The notes: generated from the sequence alone by a model not told the origin. A stretch of DNA of 64,000 bases from Niveispirillum sp. SYP-B3756 (GCF_009495745.1 NZ_WIDQ01000008.1:62001-126000); one strand, 5' to 3'; shown: positions 45,895 through 54,985, numbered from the stretch's first letter. A program made the numbers and translations.

Positions 45895-46485
45895 TTACAG
45901 AATCTGGCAAACATCCGCGAAGTCGAAGCGCGGGCTACGGGGATGCAGCCCAGCCGGATCGCCATAGCCCAGATTACAGAGGAAATTCACCTGATAGCGG
46001 CCATCGGGGAAGAAGCTGGCATTGACCTGACCGGCATCGAAGCCCGACATCGGTCCGCAATCCAGCCCCACCGCCCGGGCGGCCAGAATGAAATAGCCGG
46101 CCTGCAGGGTGCCATTGCGGAAAGCCGTGGCCGCCGCAACCGCCGGATCGCCGGTAAACCAGGACCGCGCATCGGTGTGCGGAAACAGCCGCGGCAAATG
46201 GTCATAGAACTGGTTGTCATAGGCCAGCACGGCCACCACGGGTGCCGCCATGGTCTTGGCCAGGTTGCCCTGCGACAAGACAGGCCGAAGCTTTTCCTTG
46301 GCTTCCGCACTGGCGAGGAACAGCACACGCAAGGGACTGCAATTGGCGCTGGTCGGCCCCCATTTCAACAAATCGTGGATCTGCTGCAGCAGTGCTGGAT
46401 CCACCGGCCTGTCCAGCCAGGCATTATGGGTGCGGGCCTGGGTGAACAGCAGCTCAGCGCCGGCCTGATCAAGGGTATGGCTCAT
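45895..46485 (-). CDS. RutE-type malonic semialdehyde reductase / nitroreductase
   Basis: The 196-residue flavoprotein matches the RutE/HadB group of nitroreductases: [56 protein letters not shown], and [21 protein letters not shown]. RutE reduces malonic semialdehyde to 3-hydroxypropionate in pyrimidine breakdown, but no other rut gene is present here, so the physiological substrate is open. It is convergent with the ddpX gene. Confidence 0.9.
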   Translation of the reverse strand: MSHTLDQAGAELLFTQARTHNAWLDRPVDPALLQQIHDLLKWGPTSANCSPLRVLFLASAEAKEKLRPVLSQGNLAKTMAAPVVAVLAYDNQFYDHLPRLFPHTDARSWFTGDPAVAAATAFRNGTLQAGYFILAARAVGLDCGPMSGFDAGQVNASFFPDGRYQVNFLCNLGYGDPAGLHPRSPRFDFADVCQIL

Positions 46486-46590
46486 CTTGCATCCCGTCTG
46501 TTGGGTGTCACCGGATTACGGCGGGGAAACGGTTTATCAAAAAAACCAATCTCCCCTATATGACGGAACCTGCAGACAGGCGGCAAGCCT

Positions 46591-47685
46591 TCAGCGCCGC
46601 AATGATGCTTCCACAATGCCGCTGCTCTTGCCCGGATTGACCACCAGTTCCATACCGTCATCCCGCAGCACGGCATTATCGAAATCCCGCAACTCATTCG
46701 CGCGGATCAGCGACCGGATGGTGCGGATATAATCATTGCCCCGTTCCGAATAGCTTACCAGCGAATTGGCAAGCTGCAGACTGTCCAGCGATTTGCCCTG
46801 GGCGCGCAGGCTGGCCCGCACCTGCCGGAATTGGGCATAGGCGCGGTGGGTATTCAGATTCTGAACATAGCTTTCGATGCTGGCCTTGGGCGCATCAAAG
46901 GAACGGTAGCGATGGGTTTCCCCCTGGCGGCGATTGCGCGGCACGATGCCTTCATGCTCGGCGTTCCAGGTCAATTCACCGAACAGCGCATTGCCCTTCT
47001 GGGCGAAGCGGGAGGTACCCCAACCGCTTTCTTCCGCTGCCTGGGCCAGGGCCAGGGAAACCGGCACCACATCGACCCGCTGCAGCAGCGCCTTCACATT
47101 GACCTCGCCATCCGCCTTCAGCCCATAGCGACCCGCCAGTTCAGCCAGCCAGAGGCGGTCGGGCTGGGAGGGTGCATGGCCTGCCGCCTTCTGGGCCGCC
47201 AGCTTCTGCAGACGATCACGGTCATGGAGAACCTGTTCATTGGTCAGCAGGATCAACGGCAACAGCGTCTTTACGAAGACGGCCTTGCGTTCATCCGTGC
47301 TGTCCAGCTTTTTTATGCCGAGGGGCAGATCGCTGAGCACCAGACGCGGCACCTGCAGCTCACCGCTGCGAACGCCGTCAATATGGTAATCGCGCTGCTG
47401 GAACAGATCCAACGCGCCCCGCGCGTCCAGCGCAAAGGCCTGTTGAACGATCCTGGCCTCATCCCCCCCGGCCGGCTTTTCAGCCGGCACCGACACCGGA
47501 ACAGCGGCAAAAGCCGTAGCCGGGCGTAAAACTGGAAGGATGAATTCCCGCGCCGTCGCCTCCAGTGTCCGCCCGGATGCCCAGGTGAAAACAGTAGAAG
47601 GAATGATGACGGTAATCAGCAGGAAGACGGCACAAACAGCCGTATAGCGGGGGCCGGTGCGGCCCTCGTTCGCGTCTGTCTGCAT
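46591..47685 (-). CDS. Bax-like glucosaminidase-domain protein
   Basis: The 364-residue protein has an N-terminal signal or anchor segment (AVCAVFLLITVIIPSTVFTW) and a C-terminal glucosaminidase-type domain of the E. coli Bax group: SLALAQAAEESGWGTSRFAQ holds the catalytic Glu pair, followed by GNALFGELTWNAEHEGIVP and RSFDAPKASIESYVQNLNTH. It probably acts on peptidoglycan in the periplasm. Start: ATG at 47685; a longer frame to 47736 is possible. It is followed by the RutE-type gene on the same strand. Confidence 0.85.
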   Translation of the reverse strand: MQTDANEGRTGPRYTAVCAVFLLITVIIPSTVFTWASGRTLEATAREFILPVLRPATAFAAVPVSVPAEKPAGGDEARIVQQAFALDARGALDLFQQRDYHIDGVRSGELQVPRLVLSDLPLGIKKLDSTDERKAVFVKTLLPLILLTNEQVLHDRDRLQKLAAQKAAGHAPSQPDRLWLAELAGRYGLKADGEVNVKALLQRVDVVPVSLALAQAAEESGWGTSRFAQKGNALFGELTWNAEHEGIVPRNRRQGETHRYRSFDAPKASIESYVQNLNTHRAYAQFRQVRASLRAQGKSLDSLQLANSLVSYSERGNDYIRTIRSLIRANELRDFDNAVLRDDGMELVVNPGKSSGIVEASLRR

Positions 47686-47887
47686 TGAATTTAAACCCCT
47701 TACTGTCCAAGCCGAAGGGAACAGTTCGCCCGCCATATCGTTTGGATATGGGGTGTGGCTCCCAGTTCCCGGTGCCGGAGCAAACTCCGTACTGGCCGAT
47801 CACGCCCGAAATAAGGGCCGGCCGAATGCAAATGCACACGCCCTGCCGGCGACGCCCTTCCTGGGCCTCAGCCACCGATCAAGAGGT

Positions 47888-47930
47888 GCCGGCGGGGCCT
47901 GAAGACCCCGAAAGGGCTTCGCCCTCCGGC
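47888..47930. other. Three-way-junction-like palindromic stretch
   Basis: Outer arms GCCGG and CCGGC (47888-47892 and 47926-47930) enclose two inner hairpins, one around GGGG...CCCC with a loop of several bases and one AGGGC/GCCCT. It lies in the 294-base gap between nfuA and the Bax-like gene. The rest of that gap holds nothing I recognise. It may act as a terminator or be part of a repeat. Confidence 0.4.
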
Positions 47931-47979
47931 ACTGCATTTGCCTGCCAATTTAGTTCAAATTTTGGCAGTCGCGCAAACC

Positions 47980-48534
47980 TTATCTGATTTGCTGTACTTC
48001 GACAACCTCTGGGATGTAGTACCTCAACATATTTTCGATCCCAGACTTCAGGGTAGCGGTGCTGCTGGGGCAACCGGCACAGGCCCCCTTCATGGTCAGA
48101 TAAACGATACCGCGTTCAAAACCATGGAAAGTGATGTCCCCACCATCCTGGGCGACGGCCGGGCGCACCTTGGTATCCAGCAATTCCTTGATCTGGGCGA
48201 CGATCTCGTCGTCATCCTCATTCACTTGGTTATCATCGGCCTGGGCCTGCAGCAGGACCGGGCGGCCGCTGGCGAAATGTTCCATGATGGCGCCCAGGAT
48301 GCCGGGCTTCATCACATACCAGTCGCGCCCGTCGGACTTGGTGACGGTGACAAAGTCGCTGGCCAGAAACACACGGGTCACCCCATCCACCGCGAACAGC
48401 CGTTCGGCGAGCGGGGAGCGGGTGGCCGCATCCTGGCTTTCCGTGAAATCAGCCGTCCCACTGCCCAGCACATCCCGGCCGGGGATGAACTTCAACGTGG
48501 CGGGGTTCGGGGTCTCTTCGGTCTGGATGAACAT
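47980..48534 (-). CDS. nfuA: Iron-sulfur cluster scaffold/carrier NfuA
   Basis: The 184-residue protein has an N-terminal Nfu domain starting MFIQTEETPNPATLKFIPG and a C-terminal NifU-like domain with the cluster-binding CxxC in GACAGCPSSTATLK. The pattern VRPAVAQDGGDITFHGFERG is typical. It carries iron-sulfur clusters to target enzymes. A start three codons further upstream (48543) is possible. It lies near the ferrochelatase-like gene and hemE on the same strand. Confidence 0.95.
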   Translation of the reverse strand: MFIQTEETPNPATLKFIPGRDVLGSGTADFTESQDAATRSPLAERLFAVDGVTRVFLASDFVTVTKSDGRDWYVMKPGILGAIMEHFASGRPVLLQAQADDNQVNEDDDEIVAQIKELLDTKVRPAVAQDGGDITFHGFERGIVYLTMKGACAGCPSSTATLKSGIENMLRYYIPEVVEVQQIR

Positions 48535-48619
48535 TGACGGCAATTCCCATGGCGTCCCCCGGCAGTGCCGGGATATGGACCAGTTTTGCTGCCAAAAGTG
48601 GGACTGTTTGCCGATTTAA

Positions 48620-49669
48620 TCAAGCCCGCTCACGCATGGCAGCCAGTTGCAGCCCTGCAGCAGAGGGAGCAAAGACGGCAGGGCTGCGGTAAGGGCACAG
48701 GCTATGGTCTCCTGAACATTGCCGCGCGCCGAAGCCGGCACAGATACCCTGATGTCCTGCCCGGCCCTGGCGTACCAGATGGGTTTGCCACGCCATTTCC
48801 AAGGCCGGATCGCCGGGCCCAACCAGCTGAAGCTGTCGGATGCCAAGCTTTTCCGCCCAGCCCTGCAGGCCTGCAGGCAAGGGGGTGAAAGAAAGCAATA
48901 TGACCGGTGCAGCCAGGCCGGCGAAACGTTCCAATGCCGCATTCAGGGTGGGAATGGCCGGAGATGGCAAGGGTAAACCGCGCAGTGCCAACTGACACAG
49001 CGTTACCGAGCCGGGCTGCAGACCCAGCAGCGGCCACAATTCACGCGCCAACTGTTCAGCCTGCCAGAAGGCTGGATCGCCGTCAGTCGCCCCAAGGCCC
49101 CAGGGCAGCGCGATCAACAGTTGCGGCCGGCCCTGCAGGGCCGCCATACCCAGCACCGGCGCGATCCGATGCACCAAGGCCCGCAGCATCAGCGGATCGG
49201 TCGGATGGCAACACAGGCTGCGGCTGGCCTTGCGGAAACCTGCAGCGGCCGTCAATCGGCGCCAGGCGTCCATGGCATGGCCATTGCGGGTCAACGTGTA
49301 AAACGGATCAGCGGGCAGCAGCAGGGTTTCATCCGCCTGCCACTCCACCACCTCATCCACCACCCGGCTCATCGCCGCATCATCATGCAGCGGGGCCTGA
49401 AACAGGCGCACATCCCCCTGATCCCATAGTTTCTCTTCAAGCGCGGTCAGCCAGGGGCCGGCATCCGGCTCGGCAGGGAACAGGTCACCGTCACGCCAAC
49501 TCCACGCGGCCAGCCGCGCCCGCAGCCAGCGGCGCCAGGGCGATGTTCCAGGCTGGAAAGCCGTCAGCAGGCGCTGCAGGTAGGGGAAAACATCTGCCCG
49601 ACGCACTGGCATCCCGTGACGCAGCAGCACCACGGCAACACGCCAGCGGGGAGACGGATAGTGCGACAT
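48620..49669 (-). CDS. Ferrochelatase-like protein lacking catalytic residues
   Basis: The 349-residue protein sits where hemH often lies, 25 bases after hemE. Its pattern follows ferrochelatase: RVAVVLLRHGMP for the usual LLNLGGP opening, LLPADPFYTLTRNG for LPLYPQFS, and GDPAFWQAEQLARELWPLL for the GDPY.. helix. The catalytic His motif (SAHGLP/SAHSLP) reads IALPWGLG, and the Glu region (SEHSETL.E) reads FTPLPAGLQGW. Neither the catalytic His nor the Glu is present. It may be a decayed or repurposed ferrochelatase; a standard HemH would have to be elsewhere. Confidence 0.7.
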   Translation of the reverse strand: MSHYPSPRWRVAVVLLRHGMPVRRADVFPYLQRLLTAFQPGTSPWRRWLRARLAAWSWRDGDLFPAEPDAGPWLTALEEKLWDQGDVRLFQAPLHDDAAMSRVVDEVVEWQADETLLLPADPFYTLTRNGHAMDAWRRLTAAAGFRKASRSLCCHPTDPLMLRALVHRIAPVLGMAALQGRPQLLIALPWGLGATDGDPAFWQAEQLARELWPLLGLQPGSVTLCQLALRGLPLPSPAIPTLNAALERFAGLAAPVILLSFTPLPAGLQGWAEKLGIRQLQLVGPGDPALEMAWQTHLVRQGRAGHQGICAGFGARQCSGDHSLCPYRSPAVFAPSAAGLQLAAMRERA

Positions 49670-49694
49670 AAGGCAGACCGTTTCCGGAAAGGGA

Positions 49695-50741
49695 TCACAT
49701 CTTTGTCGCAGGTCGCCAGTCGCGGATCAAGCCCGCCAGCCGGGCCACATGCTCCGGCGGCGTCTCCTTGATGATGCCATGGCCCAGATTGAAGATGAAG
49801 GGCCCGTGGCCCAGTTGATCCATCAGCGATTGGGCCGCTTGTTCCAGGGCCGCCCCACCAGCCAGCAGCAACACCGGGTCCAGGTTGCCCTGCACCGCCA
49901 CCTTGCCCTGCAGGTGGGCGGCTGCCCATTCCGGCGGGACCGAGGGGTCGAGCGAGACGGCATCCACGCCCGTCTGTTCGACATAGGACACGAGGTTGAG
50001 CCCGGCCATGCGTGGAAAGCCGATGATCGGCACAGTCGGATGCAGGGCCTTCAGTGCGGCAACGATGCGTCGGGTCGGTTCCACCGAATAGCGCTGGAAA
50101 TCGGCCGCACTCAACGCGCCGGCCCAGCTGTCGAAAAGCTGCAGCACTTCGGCCCCGGCCTTCACCTGGGCAGACAGGTAATCAACGGTGGCCGTCACCA
50201 GAATATCGATCAGCCGGTCAAACCCGGCCGGATCAGTATAGGCGAAACGCTTGACCTTGGCATATTCCTTCGATCCGCCGCCTTCCACCATGTAGCAGGC
50301 AACTGTCCAGGGGGAGCCGGCGAACCCGATCAGGGTCGTCCGGTCATCCAGGGCAGCCCGAATGCGTGACACGGTTTCATAGATGGGGGCTGCCCTGTCG
50401 TGCATTCCCTCCGGTTTAAGCGCCGCCAGACCGCTTGCGTCGCGGATGGCGTCCAGCACCGGGCCTTCCCCTTCGGCGAAGCGTAGCCCCTGTCCCAGGG
50501 CCCAGGGGATGATCAGAATGTCGGAGAACAGGATCGCGGCATCCATGCCATAGCGGCGCAACGGCTGCAGCGTTACTTCGCAGGCCAGTTCCGGGTTCAG
50601 GCACAGATCGAGAAATCCACCGGCCTGCGCCCGGACCTGGCGATATTCCGGCAGGTAACGCCCTGCCTGACGCATCAGCCAGAAGGGCGGCGGGGTCTGG
50701 GTCTGTCCGGCCAGGGCGGCCAGCATCGGCTTGAGCGTCAT
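49695..50741 (-). CDS. hemE: Uroporphyrinogen decarboxylase
   Basis: HemE decarboxylates uroporphyrinogen III to coproporphyrinogen III in heme synthesis. The 348-residue barrel starts MTLKPMLAALAGQTQTPPPF and has PPFWLMRQAGRYLPEYR, the DAAILFSDILIIPWALG strand and LGHGIIKETPPEHV near the end. The start at 50741 fits the family's N-terminus; the frame extends upstream into the probable origin region. Next on the same strand comes the ferrochelatase-like gene. Confidence 0.97.
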   Translation of the reverse strand: MTLKPMLAALAGQTQTPPPFWLMRQAGRYLPEYRQVRAQAGGFLDLCLNPELACEVTLQPLRRYGMDAAILFSDILIIPWALGQGLRFAEGEGPVLDAIRDASGLAALKPEGMHDRAAPIYETVSRIRAALDDRTTLIGFAGSPWTVACYMVEGGGSKEYAKVKRFAYTDPAGFDRLIDILVTATVDYLSAQVKAGAEVLQLFDSWAGALSAADFQRYSVEPTRRIVAALKALHPTVPIIGFPRMAGLNLVSYVEQTGVDAVSLDPSVPPEWAAAHLQGKVAVQGNLDPVLLLAGGAALEQAAQSLMDQLGHGPFIFNLGHGIIKETPPEHVARLAGLIRDWRPATKM

Positions 50742-51215
50742 CTCGTCTTCTCGGCTGCACACGATTACGCCGGGTTTTGCCCGACATCGGGTTCCCAATC
50801 TCGGGGTCTCCGCCCGACCTTATCCCATCCCTTCCCTATAACTCTTTATTTTTTTAGTTAGGATGGAGGTAAGAAGTAGGGCCTGTGAATAACGGTAATT
50901 CCCATTTGTCCGCATCTTTGTCCACAGCCTGGAAGGCCCATTTCGGATGTGGAAAAGTTCTGTGGAAAAGCGTGCGCACGATTGGTTCATTTTCCAGGGA
51001 AATCCTTGTTTCGCAGAGGTTGCGGATTCTGGGGATAAAAGTGCTGTCAGGCCCGATTCGTCCTTGATTCACCCATGGGTCTGCGAAACTCATCCCCCGT
51101 CCAGCAAGCGGACTCATGGAATCCGGGCTTACCTTGATTGAATCGAGGGCTTGGCGCATTTTGCCGACTTGTTCACATATGCACTCCCCTTTGTCCCCAG
51201 GATGGTCCCCTGCAG
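50742..51215. other. oriC: Probable chromosomal replication origin (oriC)
   Basis: The 474-base gap lies between divergent hemE and PPSR, the position of the origin in Caulobacter (hemE | RP001-type gene). It contains a perfect DnaA box (50884-50892), near-matches TTGTCCACA at 50918, two TTTTCCACA copies on the minus strand (50948 and 50961), TTATCCCCA on the minus strand at 51030, and TTGTTCACA at 51169. An AT-rich tract with TTTATTTTTTTAGTTA at 50845-50860 could be the unwinding element. No CtrA-type TTAA boxes are present. Assignment rests on position plus boxes. Confidence 0.75.
50884..50892 (-). promoter_or_regulatory. Perfect DnaA box
   Basis: TGTGAATAA on the plus strand is TTATTCACA on the minus strand, a full match to the consensus TTATNCACA. 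It lies 25-40 bases from the AT-rich tract in the proposed origin. Confidence 0.75.
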
Positions 51216-52163
51216 ATGCCGACAACCCCGCCGCCGCCCATCCGCCCCCTGCCCGCCACCCCGACCAAACCGGCGGGGGATGTGCGCAGCTTCCACCTGC
51301 ATCTGGTTTCCGATGCGACGGGGGAAACGATCAACTCCGTTGCCCGCGCCTGCACCAGCCAGTTTGAACAGGCCGAACCGGTCGAACATTTCTGGAATCT
51401 GGTGCGGACCGAGCGGCAGCTGGACATGGTGGTCGATGGCATCCGGGAGAATCCCGGCATGGTCATGTTCACCCTGGTGAATGACAAGCTGCGCCGCCGC
51501 CTGCAGGAAACCTGCCGGGAACTGGGGATTCCCTGTATCCCCGTGCTGGACCCGCTGATCAATGCGCTGGCAGCCTATCTGGGGCTGGAAAGCCAGAGCA
51601 AGCCCGGCCGCCAGCACGCGCTGACCGCGCAATATTTCGACCGTATCGATGCGATGGATTTCGCCCTTAACCATGATGACGGGCAGAGCGCCTGGGGTCT
51701 GCATGATGCCGACGTCATTCTGGTGGGGGTCAGCCGTACGTCGAAAACGCCCACCTGCGTCTATCTGGCCAATCGCGGCATCAAGGCGGCCAATATCCCC
51801 TATGTGCCCGGCTGCCCCCTGCCGCCGGAACTGGATCTGTTGAGCCGGCCGCTGATTGTCGGTTTGACTAAGGATGCCGAGCGGCTGGTGGCCATCCGCC
51901 GCAACCGGTTGCGCCTGTTGAACCAGGGTGACGACACCTCCTATGTCGATCCGGAAAAGGTGCGGGAAGAATTGATGGAGGCGCGCCGGCTCTATACCCG
52001 CAAGGGCTGGCCGGTGATCGACGTCACCCGCCGTTCGATTGAGGAGACGGCGGCAGAGGTGATGATGATCCTGTCCCGCCGCCGTCCGCAATTGATGCCG
52101 CACGGGGTCGCCGTGGCCGCCGCCCCCTCCGCCCCTGCAGGCAAGACTGAGGAGGAAGCCTGA
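51216..52163 (+). CDS. PPSR family kinase/pyrophosphorylase (DUF299)
   Basis: The family regulates PEP synthase or PPDK by phosphorylation and Pi-dependent dephosphorylation. The 315-residue protein has the conserved LHLVSDATGETINSVARA, the P-loop-like VGVSRTSKTPTCVYLANRG, and DPLINALAAYLGLE. Start: ATG at 51216 gives MPTTPPPP, a proline-rich start of variable type; the frame extends to 51138 through a DnaA-box near-match. It is the first gene right of the proposed oriC, as in Caulobacter. maf overlaps its stop by one base. Confidence 0.92.
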   Translation: MPTTPPPPIRPLPATPTKPAGDVRSFHLHLVSDATGETINSVARACTSQFEQAEPVEHFWNLVRTERQLDMVVDGIRENPGMVMFTLVNDKLRRRLQETCRELGIPCIPVLDPLINALAAYLGLESQSKPGRQHALTAQYFDRIDAMDFALNHDDGQSAWGLHDADVILVGVSRTSKTPTCVYLANRGIKAANIPYVPGCPLPPELDLLSRPLIVGLTKDAERLVAIRRNRLRLLNQGDDTSYVDPEKVREELMEARRLYTRKGWPVIDVTRRSIEETAAEVMMILSRRRPQLMPHGVAVAAAPSAPAGKTEEEA

Positions 52164-52777
52164 TGTCGGCCTTTCTGTCAGCCGAACCGGTGATCCTGGC
52201 TTCCGCCAGCCCGTCGCGCCGCCGGATGCTGGAGGCGGCCGGGCTGGAGGTCCATGCCGAGGCTGCGCGGGTGGATGAGGAAGAGATGAAACATTCCGGC
52301 AAGGCCGCCGGGATGCGCCCGCCGGAGGTGGCCGAGGCTCTCGCCGACCTGAAGGCGGCCAAGCTGGCCCGCAAATATACCGGTCCCTATGTCATCGGCG
52401 CCGACCAGATGCTGGAATGCGATGGTGTCTGGTATGACAAGCCGATTGATCGCGCCGATGCATTCAAGCATCTGCGCGCCCTGTCGGCCCGTACCCACCG
52501 GCTCTATTCCGCCGTCGTGGTTTTTCATAATGGCGCCCGCGTCTGGCACCATATAGATCAGGCGGAACTAACCATGCGGCCTTTGTCGGATGGCTTCATT
52601 GAACGCTATCTGGATCTGGCGGGTGACGCGGTGCTTGGCTGTGCCGGTGCCTATATGCTGGAAGGGTTGGGCGCCCAATTGTTCAGCAGGGTAAAGGGTG
52701 ATCATTTCACCATCCAGGGGCTGCCCTTGCTGCCCCTGCTGGATTTCCTGCGCGTGCGGCGTCTGCTGCCGGTTTAA
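52163..52777 (+). CDS. maf: Maf-family nucleotide pyrophosphatase
   Basis: Maf proteins hydrolyse non-canonical or regular nucleoside triphosphates to the monophosphate and diphosphate. The 204-residue protein starts with the family motif ILASASPSRRRMLEAAGL and has YVIGADQMLECDG with the catalytic acidic residue, and the conserved GCAGAYMLEGLGAQLFSRVKG. It overlaps the PPSR gene by one base and precedes aroE by 13. Confidence 0.94.
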   Translation: MSAFLSAEPVILASASPSRRRMLEAAGLEVHAEAARVDEEEMKHSGKAAGMRPPEVAEALADLKAAKLARKYTGPYVIGADQMLECDGVWYDKPIDRADAFKHLRALSARTHRLYSAVVVFHNGARVWHHIDQAELTMRPLSDGFIERYLDLAGDAVLGCAGAYMLEGLGAQLFSRVKGDHFTIQGLPLLPLLDFLRVRRLLPV

Positions 52778-52790
52778 CAAAGGGACTTTG

Positions 52791-53639
52791 ATGATGGTGA
52801 CCGGCAAGGCGTTGCTGGCAGGTGTGATGGGCTGGCCAGTCGGCCATTCCCGCAGCCCGTTGCTGCATGGATATTGGCTGAACCAGTATGGCATTGATGG
52901 TGCCTATGTGCCACTGGCGGTACCACTGGACCGGATTGAACAGGCTCTCCGCGCCCTGCCCGCCCTGGGCTTTCGCGGCTGCAATGTCACCGTGCCGCAT
53001 AAGGAGGCGGCGTTCCGGCTGGTGGATCGGCTGGATGACAGCGCCCGGCGTATTGGGGCAGTGAATACGGTGCTGGTCCTGCCCGACGGGTCACTGGAGG
53101 GCCGCAATACCGATGGGTATGGTTTCTGGCAGAGCCTGCAGGCCGGCGCGCCTGCAGGGTGGCAGGTCGGTTCCGGGGCCAGTGTCGTGCTGGGGGCTGG
53201 CGGTGCCGCCCGTGCCGTGGCCGTGGCCCTGCTGGATGCCGGCGCCCCTGGCATCCGCCTGTTGAACCGTACCCGCGCGCGGGCAGAAGAACTGGCCAGC
53301 GATCTGGCTGATCCGCGTCTGCAGGTGCTGGATTGGCAAGACCGGGCGGAAGCCCTGCAGGGGGCGGCCCTGCTGGTCAATACCACCACCCAGGGGATGC
53401 AGGGGCAGCCGCCGCTGCAGATTGACCTGTCTTCCCTGCCGGATACCGCCCTGGTGACGGATATTGTCTATACCCCGCTGATCACCCCCCTGCTGCAGGC
53501 AGCCATGGATCGCGGCAATGCCGTTGTCGATGGTTTGGGCATGTTGCTGCATCAGGCCCGGCCCGGCTTTCACGCTTGGTTTGGTACCGATCCGCAGGTG
53601 ACGGATGATTTGCGCCGGCATGTGCTGGGGCTTGCATGA
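52791..53639 (+). CDS. aroE: Shikimate dehydrogenase
   Basis: AroE reduces 3-dehydroshikimate to shikimate with NADPH. The 282-residue protein starts with AGVMGWPVGHSRSPLLHGYW, which has the shikimate-binding serines, and has NVTVPHKEAAFRL with the catalytic Lys, NTDGYGF and the nucleotide loop LGAGGAARAVAVAL. Two adjacent ATGs (52791 and 52794) are possible starts. Its stop overlaps the coaE start by four bases. Confidence 0.95.
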   Translation: MMVTGKALLAGVMGWPVGHSRSPLLHGYWLNQYGIDGAYVPLAVPLDRIEQALRALPALGFRGCNVTVPHKEAAFRLVDRLDDSARRIGAVNTVLVLPDGSLEGRNTDGYGFWQSLQAGAPAGWQVGSGASVVLGAGGAARAVAVALLDAGAPGIRLLNRTRARAEELASDLADPRLQVLDWQDRAEALQGAALLVNTTTQGMQGQPPLQIDLSSLPDTALVTDIVYTPLITPLLQAAMDRGNAVVDGLGMLLHQARPGFHAWFGTDPQVTDDLRRHVLGLA

Positions 53640-54310
53640 TCGTTCTGGGCCTGACCGGTTCCATCGGCATGGGAAAATCCACGGCGGCCGCGATGCTGCG
53701 TCGCCTGGGCTGTCCGGTGCATGACGCCGATGCTACGGTGCATCGGCTTTATGCCCGTGGCGGTGCAGCTGTCGCCCCCATCCAGGCACTGTTTCCGCAG
53801 GCGGTGCGGGATGGCTCGGTTGACCGGGTGGCCCTGTCCGCCGCCGTGCTGGGCAACCAAGCCGCCCTGCGGCGGCTGGAAGCCGTTGTGCATCCGCTGG
53901 TGCAGAAGGCATCGCGCGATTTCCTGCGCCTGCAGGCGCAGCGGGGTATGAAGCTGGTGGTGATGGATATTCCGCTGCTTTATGAAACCGGCGGCCGGGC
54001 GCGGGTGGATCAGGTGCTGGTCGTCTCCGCCCCCCGCTTCCTGCAGCGGTCGCGGGTGCTGGCAAGGCCCGGCATGGATGTGGTGAAGCTGGATCGCATC
54101 CTGGCCCGGCAGATGCCGGATGCGCTGAAACGGCGACTGGCGGATTATACGGTGCCGACCGGCCTGGGCCGTGCTGTCACTTTCCGCCATCTGGCCCATA
54201 TCGTTAAGACCCTGCGTCTGCAGCCAACTGGCCGGGTCTGGCCCCCGCGTCGCCAGCCCCATGATCACATCTCCCCTTTCCTCAGCTGCTGGAAAAAGCC
54301 CCATGCGTGA
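53636..54310 (+). CDS. coaE: Dephospho-CoA kinase
   Basis: CoaE phosphorylates dephospho-CoA in the last step of coenzyme A synthesis. The 224-residue protein starts MIVLGLTGSIGMGKSTAAAM with the P-loop, and has the HDADATVHRLY and VVMDIPLLYETGG motifs. It overlaps aroE by four bases and dnaQ by eight, so aroE-coaE-dnaQ is translated as a coupled unit. Confidence 0.95.
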   Translation: MIVLGLTGSIGMGKSTAAAMLRRLGCPVHDADATVHRLYARGGAAVAPIQALFPQAVRDGSVDRVALSAAVLGNQAALRRLEAVVHPLVQKASRDFLRLQAQRGMKLVVMDIPLLYETGGRARVDQVLVVSAPRFLQRSRVLARPGMDVVKLDRILARQMPDALKRRLADYTVPTGLGRAVTFRHLAHIVKTLRLQPTGRVWPPRRQPHDHISPFLSCWKKPHA

Positions 54311-54983
54311 GATCATTCTGGATACCGAAACCACCGGCCTTGATGCGCTGAATGGCGACCGGCTGGTGGAGCTGGGCTGTGTGGAGACGTTCAATCATGT
54401 CGCCACCGGCAAGGTGCTGCACAAATATATCAACCCCGAACGCGACATGCCTGCAGAGGCGGAGGCGGTTCACGGCCTTTCCGCCGCCTTCCTGTCTGAC
54501 AAGCCGGTCTTTGCCGAACTGGTGGGCGAGTTCCTGGATTTCATCGGCGACAGCAGGCTGGTGATCCATAATGCCAGTTTCGATATGGGTTTCCTGAATG
54601 CGGAGCTGGCGCGGCTGGGGATGCCTAAGCTGACCAATCCGGTGATCGATACGGTGAAGATCGCCCGCCGACGCTTCCCCGGCGCACCGGCCAGCCTGGA
54701 TGCGCTGTGTCGTCGGTTTGAGATCGACAATTCCAACCGCACCCTGCACGGCGCCCTGCTCGACGCCCAGTTGCTGGCAGAGGTTTATCTGGAGCTGATG
54801 GGTGGCCGTCAGCCTGATCTGGTCTTGGCGGGAGGCCCTTCGGTGCAGGCAACGGAGAGCGGGCCGGTGGTGATCAACCGCGTGGCGCGTCCCCCCCGCC
54901 CTCATGCGCCGACGCCGGAAGAGCTGGCGGCGCATGAGGCTTTCATCAAGGGCTTCAAGGCACCGCTTTGGCTGGCCGAGTGA
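54303..54983 (+). CDS. dnaQ: DNA polymerase III epsilon subunit, proofreading exonuclease
   Basis: DnaQ is the 3'-5' exonuclease of the replicative polymerase. The 226-residue protein starts MREIILDTETTGLDALNGDR with the ExoI motif DTETTG, has ExoII in LVIHNASFDMGFLNAEL, and ExoIII in LHGALLDAQLLAEVY. The C-terminal 30 residues, rich in Ala/Pro, include the KAPLW(L) end that may contact the polymerase. The start overlaps coaE. It is followed after three bases by a parS site. Confidence 0.96.
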   Translation: MREIILDTETTGLDALNGDRLVELGCVETFNHVATGKVLHKYINPERDMPAEAEAVHGLSAAFLSDKPVFAELVGEFLDFIGDSRLVIHNASFDMGFLNAELARLGMPKLTNPVIDTVKIARRRFPGAPASLDALCRRFEIDNSNRTLHGALLDAQLLAEVYLELMGGRQPDLVLAGGPSVQATESGPVVINRVARPPRPHAPTPEELAAHEAFIKGFKAPLWLAE

Positions 54984-54985
54984 GG

